Source of the DNA: Gleimia hominis
GTDB taxonomy: Bacteria > Actinomycetota > Actinomycetes > Actinomycetales > Actinomycetaceae
Reading direction: 5' to 3'
Assembly (NCBI RefSeq): GCF_002871945.2
Contig: NZ_CP126963.1
Coordinates: 744,001 to 808,000 of the forward strand
Length of the DNA stretch: 64,000 nucleotides
Shown: positions 1 to 9,134 of the stretch, one piece after another
Position numbering within the stretch: position 1 is the stretch's first letter
Layout: every line of letters begins with the position of its first letter
Program-made: the position numbers and the translations under genes
The notes under the pieces: model-generated
What the model was told of the DNA's origin: nothing
The model's input: only the letters and a program-made list of their open reading frames with translations
The model's database searches: none

Positions 1-581
1 CCCGGATCCACGGTGCCACCCACGGCCTCAGGGCCATAAGCGGGGCCGCGATCGTAATGCCACTCCGCACACGGGCCCGCCGGACCGGGCTGGCCAGTGT
101 CCCAAAAAATGTCTTCTCGCGGCAGGCGAACAATATGCTTCGGGTCCATCCCAATCTTGTTGGTGAGCAGGTCGTAAGATTCCTTATCCTCATCCCAGAT
201 TGTCACCCACATGCGGTCGCCGTCCAAACCGTAATTGCCGTCATCGACGGACCCGGTCAGCAGCTCCCACGCGAAATCTATCGCGCCTTCTTTGAAGTAG
301 TCTCCGAACGAGAAGTTACCGTTCATCTGAAAGAACGTGCCATGACGCGTGGTGCGCCCGACGTTGTCGATGTCGTTGGTGCGCACGCATTTTTGCACCG
401 AAGCTGCGCGCGGCCACGGGGCTTTTTCCGTGCCCACAATGTAGGGGATAAACGGGACCATCCCCGCGATCGTGAACAGTACAGATGGATCCGGGGACAC
501 CAGCGGGACGGATGGAACGATCTCGTGACCGTGGCGGCGGAAGTAATCGTTCCACCGCTTAGCAATTTCAGCGGTACGCAT
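1..581 (-). CDS. alaS: Alanine-tRNA ligase, N-terminal part (cut by window edge)
   Basis: Charges tRNA-Ala with alanine in the cytoplasm. The minus strand is open from an ATG at 581 to the window edge, giving the first 193 residues of a protein that is normally about 880-900 long. It opens [14 protein letters not shown] and continues with the AlaRS class II catalytic core, including AGMVPF and the conserved run [18 protein letters not shown] purine-rich GAAGAGG lies just before the ATG. The editing and C-Ala domains are outside the window. It is the last gene of a minus-strand series rarA-rpsD-alaS, an order familiar from actinobacteria. The large plus-strand ORF over this region is an antisense shadow. 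Identification is secure from the residues seen. Confidence 0.95.
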   Translation of the reverse strand, partial: MRTAEIAKRWNDYFRRHGHEIVPSVPLVSPDPSVLFTIAGMVPFIPYIVGTEKAPWPRAASVQKCVRTNDIDNVGRTTRHGTFFQMNGNFSFGDYFKEGAIDFAWELLTGSVDDGNYGLDGDRMWVTIWDEDKESYDLLTNKIGMDPKHIVRLPREDIFWDTGQPGPAGPCAEWHYDRGPAYGPEAVGGTVDP

Positions 582-678
582 CAAAGCCTCTTCTTCACAG
601 GATTAACTACTGGCAACAGTTTACCCGCCGCAGCGCCCGGGAATAAACACGACCTGACTGCGGCTCATCTATGCGAGC

Positions 679-712
679 GCGCCCCGTGGAACCATCCAGT
701 TCCCCGGGGCGC
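679..712 (-). terminator. Hairpin terminator after rpsD
   Basis: A near-perfect inverted repeat, 679-692 pairing with 699-712, forms a 14-position stem with one mismatch and a 6-nt loop 15 bp past the rpsD stop codon. No T-tract follows on the minus strand, so this is the T-poor hairpin type common in high-GC actinobacteria. Confidence 0.7.
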
Positions 713-726
713 ACCGGCGTTAAAGC

Positions 727-1347
727 TTAGCGTGAGTAGTACTCAACGACCAGCTGGTCTTCACAGATCACGGGTACTTCCACGCGCTCTGGTTTACGAA
801 CCAGTTTGGCGCGCAGCTTCTCCAAGTCCACCTCCAGGTACGGGGGGACTGCGGGCAGCACATCACGGTGCACACCCGATGCGGCGATCTCAAACGGCAC
901 CGTCGTCTGCGACTTCGGCTTCACCTGAATCGTCTGGCCCGGCTTCACACGGAACGAGGGGCGATCCACAATCTTGCCGTCCACTAGGATGTGGCGGTGC
1001 ACAACCACTTGGCGTGCCTGCGCGATCGTGCGGGCAAAACCGGAACGCAAAACGAGCGCGTCCAGGCGGGTTTCGAGGTGCTCAATCAGGTTGGAGCCCG
1101 TGCGTCCCTCTTGCCGCTTCGCTTCGTCGAAAGCCCGACGCATCTGCGCCTCGCGGATACCGTACTGGGCGCGCAGACGCTGCTTTTCCTTCAGACGCAC
1201 CGCGTAGTCGGACTCTTGCCGGCGGCGGGCGCGGCCGTGCTCACCCGGACCGTATGGGCGGCGCTCAAAGTAACGCGCTGCTTTCGGGGTGAGTGGAATC
1301 CCGAGGGCGCGTGAGAGACGCACCTGACGGCGAGAACGATTTGCCAT
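727..1347 (-). CDS. rpsD: 30S ribosomal protein S4
   Basis: Primary 16S rRNA-binding protein that nucleates assembly of the small-subunit body. At 206 residues it has the usual S4 length. It starts MANRSRRQVRLSRALG and has an N-terminal S4 region (about 1-94) followed by the S4 RNA-binding domain (about 95-155, TRLDALVLRSGFARTIAQAR). The N-terminus has no cysteines, so this is the zinc-free form. The gene stands alone rather than in the alpha operon, between rarA and alaS. Its 129-bp leader can fold into small hairpins that might serve S4 autoregulation. Identification is secure. Confidence 0.98.
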   Translation of the reverse strand: MANRSRRQVRLSRALGIPLTPKAARYFERRPYGPGEHGRARRRQESDYAVRLKEKQRLRAQYGIREAQMRRAFDEAKRQEGRTGSNLIEHLETRLDALVLRSGFARTIAQARQVVVHRHILVDGKIVDRPSFRVKPGQTIQVKPKSQTTVPFEIAASGVHRDVLPAVPPYLEVDLEKLRAKLVRKPERVEVPVICEDQLVVEYYSR

Positions 1348-1380
1348 AAAAATACCTGCTTCTTTCCGTTACGAATCGTC

Positions 1381-1430
1381 ACTGATACTTTTGCATCAGT
1401 TACGGGGCCACCTCCGTAGGGGTTTCCTAC
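1381..1430 (-). promoter_or_regulatory. Structured leader upstream of rpsD
   Basis: The leader between rarA and rpsD contains a hairpin at 1381-1400 (ACTGAT/ATCAGT stem, 8-nt loop) and a second at 1416-1430 (GTAGG/CCTAC, 5-nt loop). A competing TACGG/CCGTA pairing lies at 1401-1418. S4 is known to repress its own mRNA in other bacteria. A regulatory role here is inference from position and folding only. Confidence 0.3.
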
Positions 1431-1476
1431 TTGGGCTAAGACCCCAGGGTTGCCTTAGGCGAGCAACTTGAACATC

Positions 1477-2817
1477 TTAACGCATCTTGAGGCGGTTTTT
1501 CACCTTCGCTAACCGCTTGGTGATGCGTTCCTCATATCCGTTCTGGGTTGGGTGGTAATACTCCGTGCCTTCGAGTTCGTCGGGTAGGTATTGTTGCGCA
1601 GCGATCGCGTTGGGTTCGTCGTGTGCGTAAATGTAACCTTCCCCATGTTTGAGGCGCTTGGCACCACTGTAGTGCGCATCCCGCAGGTGTGGGGGAACCA
1701 CCCCGGTGCGACCGTGGCGAATGTCGCCTATCGCCCGGTCTATCGCCCGGTATGCGGCATTGGATTTGGGGGCGCAAGCCACGGCAATCACCGCTTGCGA
1801 AAGGATTATCCGCGCCTCCGGCATCCCCACCATCGCCACCGCCTGCGCCGCCGCAACCGCGGTTTGCAGGGCGCTTGGGTCTGCCATCCCCACGTCTTCA
1901 CTGGCGCAGATCATGATGCGCCGGGCGATGAACCGCGGGTCCTCCCCCGCTTCGCACATGCGCGCCAGGTAGTGCACGGCCGCATCCACGTCAGAGCCGC
2001 GCATGGACTTAATGAATGCGGATGCAACGTCGTAGTGCTGGTCTTGGTCGTAGCGCACCATTGCCGTGGAGGCGGCGTCGGACACGATTTCGGGCGTGAT
2101 CGCGTTTAGCCCACCGTCGTCCGCTGCCCCGGCTGCAGCCTCCAAGATTGTGAGGGACCGGCGTGCATCCCCGCCCGATAGGCGCACGATCATTTCTTTC
2201 GCGTTCGAATCCAGTGTGTAGCGCCCATTTAGCCCGCGCTTACTCGCCAGGGCCCGGTCGATGAGGTTCGCGATGTCGTCTTCACTGAGCGGTTGCAGCG
2301 TCAGCAGGATAGAGCGCGACAGCAATGGGGATATCACGGAGAAAGACGGGTTCTCCGTGGTTGCGGCCACGAGGGTTACCCACCCGTTTTCAACCGCGGG
2401 CAGCAGGGCATCTTGCTGCGACTTCGAGAACCGGTGGACCTCGTCAATAAACAGTACTGTTTCTTGCCCAGACGTGGTGAGGCGACGGCGCGCTCCCGTG
2501 ATTACGGCGCGCACTTCTTTCACCCCGGCGGACACTGCGGATACTTCCTCAAAATGCCGCCTTGAAGACCGGGCCACCAGGTACGCAAACGTGGTCTTCC
2601 CCACGCCAGGTGGGCCCCACAGGATCACGGAAGAAACGGCTCGGTTCGGATCCGCCGGTTCCAGTAGCCGGCGTAGCACCGAACCGTCCGCCAATAAGTG
2701 GGACTGGCCCACTACCTCATCGAGTTCGCGCGGACGCATCCGCACCGCCAGGGGCGCGTTCGTTTGCGTGACAGGCACGCCCGCATCGTCAATACCGGCA
2801 GCCTCAAAAATATCCAT
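1477..2817 (-). CDS. rarA: Replication-associated recombination protein A (AAA+ ATPase)
   Basis: RarA/MgsA-family clamp-loader-like ATPase that acts at stalled replication forks. The 446-residue length is typical. Walker A GPPGVGKT is at residues 68-75 and the Walker B DEVH at 126-129. Sensor and arginine-finger region [15 protein letters not shown] and the RarA-type C-terminal tetramerisation region ([20 protein letters not shown]) follow. A TAGAAT hexamer directly touches the ATG and no clear Shine-Dalgarno is visible, so the exact start is slightly uncertain. It is followed by rpsD, as in other actinobacteria. Confidence 0.95.
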   Translation of the reverse strand: MDIFEAAGIDDAGVPVTQTNAPLAVRMRPRELDEVVGQSHLLADGSVLRRLLEPADPNRAVSSVILWGPPGVGKTTFAYLVARSSRRHFEEVSAVSAGVKEVRAVITGARRRLTTSGQETVLFIDEVHRFSKSQQDALLPAVENGWVTLVAATTENPSFSVISPLLSRSILLTLQPLSEDDIANLIDRALASKRGLNGRYTLDSNAKEMIVRLSGGDARRSLTILEAAAGAADDGGLNAITPEIVSDAASTAMVRYDQDQHYDVASAFIKSMRGSDVDAAVHYLARMCEAGEDPRFIARRIMICASEDVGMADPSALQTAVAAAQAVAMVGMPEARIILSQAVIAVACAPKSNAAYRAIDRAIGDIRHGRTGVVPPHLRDAHYSGAKRLKHGEGYIYAHDEPNAIAAQQYLPDELEGTEYYHPTQNGYEERITKRLAKVKNRLKMR

Positions 2818-2912
2818 ATTCTAATTGTCTAGAACAAATCAGCCGATCCTGCACATTCTGACAATAAGATTCTGGCCTGCACGGGGTAAATCGGCCTGCT
2901 TCGAAAGTGTGT

Positions 2913-3527
2913 TTAGAACAGCTCAGTGGAGCCCGCGCCTTCGCGGACCACTACGGGGGATCCATCGGTGAAGTCCACCACGGTCGTGGAACCTTCGTGG
3001 CCAACGGGGCCGCCGATCACGGTGTCAACCTGTTTTCCGACCGCTTCGAAAACCTCTTCCGGGTTCCACATGGCGTCTTCGTGGCCCGGCAGAATCAGGG
3101 TGGAGCACAGGAGGGGCTCGCCCAGTTCCTCCACGATTGCTTGCGTAATCTTGTGGTCAGGAATCCGTACGCCCACCGTGTGCTTCTTCTTATTTAACGT
3201 CATGCGGGGAATCTCTTTAGTGCCACGCAAAATAAACGTGTACGGCCCGGGTGTCAATGCCTTAATGGTGCGGAACGCCTTATTGTCAACGATCACGAGG
3301 GAGCCGAGTTGGGAGAAGTTGTGGCACAGGAACGAGAAGTTGTGCTTTTCATCTAGATCCCGAATCTGTCGAATCACGTCCATGCCATCTTTATTGGCCA
3401 TTGCCGTGGCAATTGCGTACCCAGAATCGGTGGGTAACGCGATGGTACCCCCATTTCGGAGCGTGTCCACGACGGACTTGACTAGACGGGTTTGCGGGTT
3501 CTCGGGGTGAATCTCTACGTATGCCAT
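2913..3527 (-). CDS. yciO: YciO family protein (YrdC/Sua5-like fold)
   Basis: 204-residue single-domain YrdC/YciO/Sua5 protein. Relatives make threonylcarbamoyl-AMP for the t6A modification of tRNA, but the YciO branch has an uncertain physiological role. Features matching E. coli YciO as I recall it: IHPENPQTRLVKSVVD at the start, LPTDSGYAI, TPGPYTFILRGTKE, VGVRIPDHKI and the terminal VVVREGAG. I therefore favour YciO over the true TsaC, which is probably elsewhere in the genome. A TAGAAT hexamer lies exactly 6 nt before the ATG with no Shine-Dalgarno, so the mRNA may be leaderless. Confidence 0.85.
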   Translation of the reverse strand: MAYVEIHPENPQTRLVKSVVDTLRNGGTIALPTDSGYAIATAMANKDGMDVIRQIRDLDEKHNFSFLCHNFSQLGSLVIVDNKAFRTIKALTPGPYTFILRGTKEIPRMTLNKKKHTVGVRIPDHKITQAIVEELGEPLLCSTLILPGHEDAMWNPEEVFEAVGKQVDTVIGGPVGHEGSTTVVDFTDGSPVVVREGAGSTELF

Positions 3528-3533
3528 GTGCTT

Positions 3534-3539
3534 ATTCTA
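3534..3539 (-). promoter_or_regulatory. -10 hexamer of a probable leaderless yciO mRNA
   Basis: TAGAAT followed by exactly 6 nt and then ATG. The spacing puts the transcription start on the start codon. No Shine-Dalgarno is present. The strong hairpin at 3542-3588 lies immediately upstream. Confidence 0.5.
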
Positions 3540-3541
3540 AC

Positions 3542-3588
3542 AAGACCTGACCGAGAATGTGTCCAAGAACACGTCTCGATCAGGTCTT
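3542..3588 (-). terminator. Long hairpin between aspS and yciO
   Basis: Nine perfect pairs (AAGACCTGA/TCAGGTCTT), one mismatch, five more pairs (CGAGA/TCTCG) and an upper stem of about five pairs close on a 6-nt loop. It lies downstream of aspS and is the likely aspS terminator, although no T-tract follows. It sits just upstream of the yciO -10 hexamer. Confidence 0.65.
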
Positions 3589-3607
3589 ATTGGTAGGCGA
3601 CCTAGCG

Positions 3608-3679
3608 GTCTTAGTCAGCGACTTATCGCGTGAATTACCGGGCGACTTATCGGCTGACTTATCCGGTGAGTTACCGGGG
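3608..3679. repeat. 12-bp tandem repeat, six units
   Basis: Six imperfect 12-bp units run from 3608 to 3679 (for example GACTTATCGCGT, GACTTATCGGCT, GACTTATCCGGT), ending 13 bp from the aspS stop codon. In one plus-strand frame they read as four-codon repeats of the DLSx/ELPG type, but no gene is supported there. Confidence 0.7.
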
Positions 3680-3692
3680 ATAAACCAAAATA

Positions 3693-5483
3693 CTAGGCTT
3701 GCTCCTGCGCTTCGTCCTCGTCATCTTCAGGCACGTAGTCGACTCCCGCTTCCTCCCGCTGCTGCGGGGTGATCGGAGCCGGCGCCTGCGTGAGCGGATC
3801 GTAACCGCCGCCCGACTTGGGGAAGGCAATCACATCGCGAATCGAATCGGACTTGGTGAGTAGCGAAACGATGCGGTCCCACCCGAAGGCGATCCCGCCG
3901 TGCGGAGGTGCACCAAACTTGAACGCGTCCAGCAAGAATCCGAACTTCTCCTGGGCTTCTTCCTCCCCGATTCCCATCACTTTAAACACACGCTCTTGCA
4001 CGTCGCGGCGGTGAATACGGATCGACCCACCACCGATTTCGTTACCGTTACACACGATGTCGTACGCATACGCCAGCGCGTTGCCCGGATCCTCCTCGAA
4101 CCGGTCAATCCAATCTGGGTTCGGTGACGTAAACGCGTGGTGCACCGCCGTCCACTTCGAGTGCCCCACCGACACGTCATCGTCCATCCCCGCGGGTTTA
4201 AACAGTGGTGCATCCACCACCCACACGAACGACCACGCGTCTTCATCTATCAAACCGGTGCGCCGCCCAATCTCGAGGCGCGCCGCGCCCAGCAGCGCGC
4301 GGGACTCATCCACACCTCCGGCAGCAAAGAAAATACAGTCCCCCGGATTTGCTCCCGTAGCAGCCACTAAGCCGTCGCGTTCTGCCTCAGAAATATTCTT
4401 CGCAACCGGCCCCCCAAGGGAACCATCATCCGCAACCGTTACGTACGCCAAGCCCTTAGCTCCGCGGGAACGCGCCCATTCTTGCCACTTATCGAACGTG
4501 CGCCGCGGTTGTGACCCACCCCCGGGCATCACCACAGCCCCCACGTACGGGTTCTGGAACACTCTGAACGGCGTGTCCTTGAAGTACTCCGTCAAGTCCG
4601 TAATCTCCAAACCGAACCGCAGGTCCGGCTTGTCGGAACCGTACTTTTCCATCGCCTCTTTATAAGTCATGCGCGGAATCGGGGTCTTGAGGTCATAGCC
4701 AATCAACGCCCAAATCTCGCGCAAAACCGCTTCCGCAACCTCGATCACATCGTCTTGTTCAACGAAAGACATTTCGACGTCCAGCTGCGTGAACTCCGGT
4801 TGCCGGTCCGCGCGGAAGTCCTCGTCGCGATAGCAGCGGGCAATCTGGTAGTACTTCTCCATCCCCGCGACCATCAAAAGCTGTTTAAATAGCTGCGGTG
4901 ACTGCGGCAGCGCGTACCAGCAACCCGGCGCCAGGCGGGCGGGCACCAGGAAGTCCCGCGCCCCCTCAGGGGTAGAACGCGTGAGCGTCGGAGTTTCAAT
5001 CTCCACGAATCCGCGCTCATCCAAAACCCGGCGGGTTGCTTGCGACACTTTAGAACGCAACCGCAGCGCATGCTGTGCGGGGGCGCGACGCAAATCCAGA
5101 TACCGGTACTTCAACCGGGTTTCCTCACCAACTTTGCCCGCGTCATCCGCGTGGCTAGACACCTGGAACGGCAGGGGCGCCGCCGTATTCAAAATCTCAA
5201 TGTCGTCCCCAAGAACCTCAATCTCCCCGGTCGGCAAGTTCGGATTCTCGTTACCTTCGGGCCGGCGCGACACCGCCCCGGTTACCCGCAACACGAACTC
5301 ACTGCGCAGCAGGTGCGCTACCTTCTCGTCGCGCACCACCACCTGCGCGATTCCCGACGCGTCCCGCAGATCCACGAAAACCACACCACCGTGATCTCGA
5401 CGCCGATCCACCCAACCGCAAATCGTCACCGTTTCGTCTAATTTTGACGCGTTCAAAGTACCAATGTCGTGCGTTCGTAGCAT
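3693..5483 (-). CDS. aspS: Aspartate-tRNA(Asp/Asn) ligase
   Basis: Class II aminoacyl-tRNA synthetase of bacterial type, 596 residues from the chosen ATG at 5483. That start is preceded by GGAAGGAT and gives the family-typical opening [15 protein letters not shown]; the longer upstream frame lacks homology-like sequence. Seen in order: OB-fold anticodon-binding domain (about 1-105), catalytic domain with [18 protein letters not shown] (motif 2), the bacterial GAD insertion, and motif 3 [13 protein letters not shown]. His31 in RRRDHGG is the residue reported for non-discriminating enzymes that also charge tRNA-Asn; discriminating E. coli AspRS has Leu there. The acidic C-terminus ([11 protein letters not shown]) is unremarkable. 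Confidence 0.96.
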   Translation of the reverse strand: MLRTHDIGTLNASKLDETVTICGWVDRRRDHGGVVFVDLRDASGIAQVVVRDEKVAHLLRSEFVLRVTGAVSRRPEGNENPNLPTGEIEVLGDDIEILNTAAPLPFQVSSHADDAGKVGEETRLKYRYLDLRRAPAQHALRLRSKVSQATRRVLDERGFVEIETPTLTRSTPEGARDFLVPARLAPGCWYALPQSPQLFKQLLMVAGMEKYYQIARCYRDEDFRADRQPEFTQLDVEMSFVEQDDVIEVAEAVLREIWALIGYDLKTPIPRMTYKEAMEKYGSDKPDLRFGLEITDLTEYFKDTPFRVFQNPYVGAVVMPGGGSQPRRTFDKWQEWARSRGAKGLAYVTVADDGSLGGPVAKNISEAERDGLVAATGANPGDCIFFAAGGVDESRALLGAARLEIGRRTGLIDEDAWSFVWVVDAPLFKPAGMDDDVSVGHSKWTAVHHAFTSPNPDWIDRFEEDPGNALAYAYDIVCNGNEIGGGSIRIHRRDVQERVFKVMGIGEEEAQEKFGFLLDAFKFGAPPHGGIAFGWDRIVSLLTKSDSIRDVIAFPKSGGGYDPLTQAPAPITPQQREEAGVDYVPEDDEDEAQEQA

Positions 5484-5771
5484 CGATATCCTTCCAAGTT
5501 TTCGTTGCATTCCCCGCGAGACAGGCGGGCGCAACACCATCTTAAACCGCGACTCGGCGCCCACGAAAACGCATCCGCGGGTGTCACCGAATTCACAGCC
5601 GGCACGCTAGCTATCAAACGCATTTCCCGTTACCGTAAAAACTGGCGAACCTCCGGTGTGTAGCTACCAGTTAAACGAACGTCCATTCCAAACATAGCGA
5701 CCATGGATAGTCGGTAGCGGCGTGTGTGTTGTGGGGGTAACGCCCCGAAGAGAAGTTGGATTTTAGTTATC

Positions 5772-7562
5772 TTGGAAAATACCGTACGTTTCGCTGACCT
5801 GAACCTGCCTGCGCCCATCATGAGCGCCATCGAAAAACTGGGGTTCGAAACCCCAACCCCCATTCAAGCTGAAGCCATTCCACCGCTTTTAGACGGCCGC
5901 GACATCGTTGGCGTAGCCCAAACGGGCACGGGGAAAACCGCTGCGTTTGGCCTGCCCATGCTCGCCCACCTCGATCCGAGCGAACCGCGAGTCCAAGCCA
6001 TCGTGCTGGCCCCCACCCGCGAACTGGCCGTGCAAAGCGGCGACGCGATCGCATCTTTCGCCGCGGACCTGCCGGACATTACGGTGGTAACCGTATACGG
6101 CGGAGCGCCCTATCCACCGCAGATCCGCGCCCTCAAAAATGGCGCCCAAATTGTGGTGGGCACCCCGGGGCGGATAATCGACCTGATCGAAAAAGACGTT
6201 CTGCACCTAGACCAAGTGAAGGTTCTCGTGCTCGATGAGGCCGATGAGATGCTCCGCATGGGATTTGCAGAAGACGTGGAAACCATCGCTTCTGCCGCGC
6301 CGCAACCCGGAGAGCGCATTACCGCACTATTCTCAGCCACCATGCCACCGGCGATTCAACGAGTCGCCCAGCAGCACCTGATTGAGCCGGTACGCGTCGA
6401 AATCGCCCCGCAGTCCTCCACCGTCGACACCGTGGAACAGACCTACGCTATCCTCGGTTTTCGACACAAAAAAGAAGCGTTAGCACGCGTACTCTCCACC
6501 GCCGACACGGACGCAGCCATAGTGTTCGTCCGCACCCGCGTGGACGTGGACGACGTGTCTTCCGACCTGACACGGCGCGGTTTCAAAGCCTCCGGCCTGT
6601 CCGGAGACGTGTCCCAAGCTGAACGGGAACGCATCATCGCTCGGCTGCGCGACGGATCCCTCGACGTCCTCGTCGCAACCGACGTGGCTGCACGCGGACT
6701 AGATGTGGAACGTATTGGCCTAGTCGTTAACTACGACGTACCGCGTGAAGCAGAAGCCTACGTGCACCGGATTGGCCGCACTGGGCGAGCTGGCCGCACC
6801 GGCCGCTCCCTCACATTCTTCACCCCGAAAGAACGCTTCCGCCTCAAGCAAATCGAGAAACTCACCGGCACGCACATGACTCAGGCAGGGATCCCAACCC
6901 GGCGGGACGTGGCGTCTCACACGGGGAAACAGCTGCTGGCGGAGGTGGCGCCGCGCTTGGAACGCGGCCACCTCGACCTGTACGAAGAACTGCTCGAAAC
7001 CGTAACTCAGCAACTCGGCTTAGATTACCCGCAGGTCGCCGCGGCACTGCTGGCAAACGCTGTGGGTGACACCGGACAGAACCGCGGCGCGGCGCAACAC
7101 GCGGATGAAGACTTCGCGAACGGCAGTTTCGAAACCGGTGGGAAAAAACGCAAAGGCCGCGGATCACGTGCCGGCACACGCATGGAACCAACCGGCAGTG
7201 GAAAACGCTACCGCGTAGAAGTTGGCCGCAAAGATGGAGTGAAACCCGGGGCGATTGTCGGCGCAATTACCGGTGAAGCCGGGTTGTCGGGCGACGATCT
7301 GGGGCGCATTGAAATCTTCCCCACGTTCTCGCTCGTGGATATCGCCGGTGAACTCCCCGCGTCGGCGCTACGCAAAATTGCCCGCGCCACCGTTGCGGGC
7401 CGCCGGCTGCGGATCCGCGAAGACACGGGGCCAGAACCCAACGATTCTACTCACAGGAAGCACCGCGGGAAGTCAAAATCGTTTTCTGACCGTGGGGGCC
7501 GCGGGTTTGACCGCAACGCCCACCGGGCAAAACGGCGGTCGTTCAAAAACGGTCGGCGCTAA
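5772..7562 (+). CDS. DEAD-box ATP-dependent RNA helicase (DeaD/CsdA-like)
   Basis: RNA helicase for RNA remodelling, probably ribosome assembly or cold adaptation. All core motifs are visible: Q motif (FETPTPIQAEAI), AQTGTGKT, PTRELA, TPGR, DEAD, SAT, ATDVAARGLD and HRIGRTGR. A DbpA-type RNA-binding domain follows (KRYRVEVGRKDGVKPGAIVGAI) and then a basic tail rich in Arg and Lys. The protein is about 596 residues from the TTG at 5772, where similarity starts (ENTVRFADLNLPAPI); a GTG at 5724 would add 16 unconvincing residues, and neither has a good Shine-Dalgarno. The 3' end overlaps the convergent gene at 7559 by 4 bp. Confidence 0.93.
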   Translation: MENTVRFADLNLPAPIMSAIEKLGFETPTPIQAEAIPPLLDGRDIVGVAQTGTGKTAAFGLPMLAHLDPSEPRVQAIVLAPTRELAVQSGDAIASFAADLPDITVVTVYGGAPYPPQIRALKNGAQIVVGTPGRIIDLIEKDVLHLDQVKVLVLDEADEMLRMGFAEDVETIASAAPQPGERITALFSATMPPAIQRVAQQHLIEPVRVEIAPQSSTVDTVEQTYAILGFRHKKEALARVLSTADTDAAIVFVRTRVDVDDVSSDLTRRGFKASGLSGDVSQAERERIIARLRDGSLDVLVATDVAARGLDVERIGLVVNYDVPREAEAYVHRIGRTGRAGRTGRSLTFFTPKERFRLKQIEKLTGTHMTQAGIPTRRDVASHTGKQLLAEVAPRLERGHLDLYEELLETVTQQLGLDYPQVAAALLANAVGDTGQNRGAAQHADEDFANGSFETGGKKRKGRGSRAGTRMEPTGSGKRYRVEVGRKDGVKPGAIVGAITGEAGLSGDDLGRIEIFPTFSLVDIAGELPASALRKIARATVAGRRLRIREDTGPEPNDSTHRKHRGKSKSFSDRGGRGFDRNAHRAKRRSFKNGRR

Positions 7563-8014
7563 CGCTGTAGCGTGCTGATTGCCGACGCGATCCGCTGCTG
7601 GCGTTCCTCCTCGGTGCGCAGCGGTTCCCACACGCGCACCCGCACGAGGGTTTCCAACTCTTCGCGCAGTTGGTTGGCAGCGCGTTTACCCGCCCGCCGC
7701 GCAGCCACCCTCATGCACATATAAGAACAGGCGGCAACCAACAGGGTCCACGCGAGGCCGCTAAGTAGCAGCCACGTGGGAATCGGCACTATCCCGTATT
7801 TAGGTACCCCAATGTCGATTAGCAAAACGGCGCGGGCAAGGACAGTGCCCAGCAGCCACAGACCACCCACGGCGGCGACTATCCATCCCACCCACTGCAA
7901 GGCGTTGAAAGCACGCCACCAGCCGCGCCTATTGGGAAGGTGGTAATCGGTCTGCGCGGTCACTTCGCTCATCTGGTCAATCAGTTCGGTTTCACTGCCA
8001 GCGCTGGCGAGCAA
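7559..8014 (-). CDS. C-terminal membrane part of the second dynamin-like GTPase (split by frameshift)
   Basis: 151-residue frame with two hydrophobic segments (WVGWIVAAVGGLWLLGTVLA and IPTWLLLSGLAWTLLVAACS) and a charged tail. Related actinobacterial YfjP-like GTPases carry exactly such a membrane hairpin at the C-terminus. The frame picks up where the upstream GTPase frame ends and lacks its own Shine-Dalgarno. Removing one A from the A5 run at 8015-8019 joins the two into a continuous protein of about 524 residues. It is best read as the 3' part of that gene, whether the lesion is real or a sequencing error. It overlaps the helicase gene tail-to-tail by 4 bp. Confidence 0.7.
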   Translation of the reverse strand: MLASAGSETELIDQMSEVTAQTDYHLPNRRGWWRAFNALQWVGWIVAAVGGLWLLGTVLARAVLLIDIGVPKYGIVPIPTWLLLSGLAWTLLVAACSYMCMRVAARRAGKRAANQLREELETLVRVRVWEPLRTEEERQQRIASAISTLQR

Positions 8015-9134
8015 TTTTTCCCCAGATGCGCGGCCTCAAGTCTGTGTACGTGGCCAGTACCGACCGCATTGCTTGCGACAGTCGCGCCCGGGCCGCCGGA
8101 TTTCCCCCTGGCTCCACTGCCCCTAATTTGAGGTCCTTGAGGGGATCGTGGGTGAATCGGCGGGCGATTCTAAACGGGAGCCAATGGCAGTACCGACCGG
8201 CCCGGTAACGGTAAGCCCCGGCAACGCGGCGGCTCAACGCGGGCGCGTCCATGGCTTCGCCCGCAGCTTTGGTTATCTGCGTGGGCAGCGCCTGCGCGTC
8301 AACTGGTTCAATCTCTTGCTCATCCGCCAGCCGGTCGGCCAATAAATCAGTGGCTTCTTGCAAATCTGCGTGCATCCGTTGACCCCGTTTTGCGGCTAGG
8401 CGAGCCACGTCGTGCAGGTGCATGCGCAGCTGGCGCGTGCCCTCCCCGGAACGCGCCGAGGTCAACACAATGCGCGCTCCCGTTACCCCATCGTTTTTTA
8501 CTAGCCGCTCCAGATCAGCCCGCACCTGCTCACTTTGCTCCGCCGTCATGGTGTCGGCGTGCGTTAGAATCACCACGGTGTCGCGCGAGTGTTTGGCAAA
8601 CCGTTTAATGAACTGGTTGTGAAGCACGTCGTCGGCGTATTTCTGCGGGCTAGTCACCCACACCATCACGTCCACGCGTTGCAGCAGCCGCTCCACGAGC
8701 GCGCGGTTTTTACGGTCGATCGAATCAATGTCCGGCATGTCGACCACAATCACGTTTTCCGCAACCGTTTGCTCCGCCGGAACCAACACCCGGTCTTTGA
8801 TCTGCATCCAGTCGAGCAGTTCCCCCGCCTCTTCTTTAGGGGCGCACGCCGCCAGCGGGGCGGTGGTGGTGGGGCGCTGATACCCCACCGTCGCCAGATC
8901 CGCTTTGAAGATCTGGTTGAACACACTGGATTTACCTACCCCCGTTGCCCCCAGCAACGCCACCACCGCGTAATCGGCCGACAGTGCGGCGCGTGCCCGC
9001 AAGTTGCGGTTCAGCTGGCGTAGGCGCCGTTCATCCTCCGCAAGCAGGTCACCGTCCAGTTCCTCCACGATCCCGTTCAACACTTTGGTTTTCATGAGGG
9101 GATTCGTGCCGCCCCACCGTTCAAACAGTCGCAT
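7992..9134 (-). CDS. Dynamin-like GTPase, N-terminal GTPase part (frameshifted)
   Basis: GTPase of the YfjP/dynamin-like group, function unknown. From the ATG at 9134 the frame gives 380 residues: P-loop GATGVGKSS at 62-70, switch/G3 motif DMPDID, and G4-like THAD. The start is set by GGAGGGATAATG, in which the upstream gene's TAA overlaps the ATG by one base; an in-frame GTG at 9149 is less likely. The frame stops at 7992, shortly after a G4A5 run, without the membrane hairpin expected in the family. That hairpin is encoded one frame over at 7559-8014. Translational coupling suggests it works with the upstream GTPase. Confidence 0.75.
   Translation of the reverse strand: MRLFERWGGTNPLMKTKVLNGIVEELDGDLLAEDERRLRQLNRNLRARAALSADYAVVALLGATGVGKSSVFNQIFKADLATVGYQRPTTTAPLAACAPKEEAGELLDWMQIKDRVLVPAEQTVAENVIVVDMPDIDSIDRKNRALVERLLQRVDVMVWVTSPQKYADDVLHNQFIKRFAKHSRDTVVILTHADTMTAEQSEQVRADLERLVKNDGVTGARIVLTSARSGEGTRQLRMHLHDVARLAAKRGQRMHADLQEATDLLADRLADEQEIEPVDAQALPTQITKAAGEAMDAPALSRRVAGAYRYRAGRYCHWLPFRIARRFTHDPLKDLKLGAVEPGGNPAARARLSQAMRSVLATYTDLRPRIWGKIARQRWQ

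Noticed and set aside
57..1292. 411-residue plus-strand ORF at the left end
   Set aside because: It lies opposite alaS and rpsD, shows no family resemblance and has the composition of an antisense frame in GC-rich DNA.
2913..3527. TsaC/Sua5 (t6A synthesis) assignment
   Set aside because: The motif pattern fits YciO better than TsaC, so the broader family name was kept.
8013..8025. Programmed -1 frameshift site GGGAAAA in the GTPase gene
   Set aside because: The heptamer is in the right phase, but a -1 shift meets a stop after about 11 codons. The downstream domain is in the +1 frame, so a -1 event would not produce the fusion.
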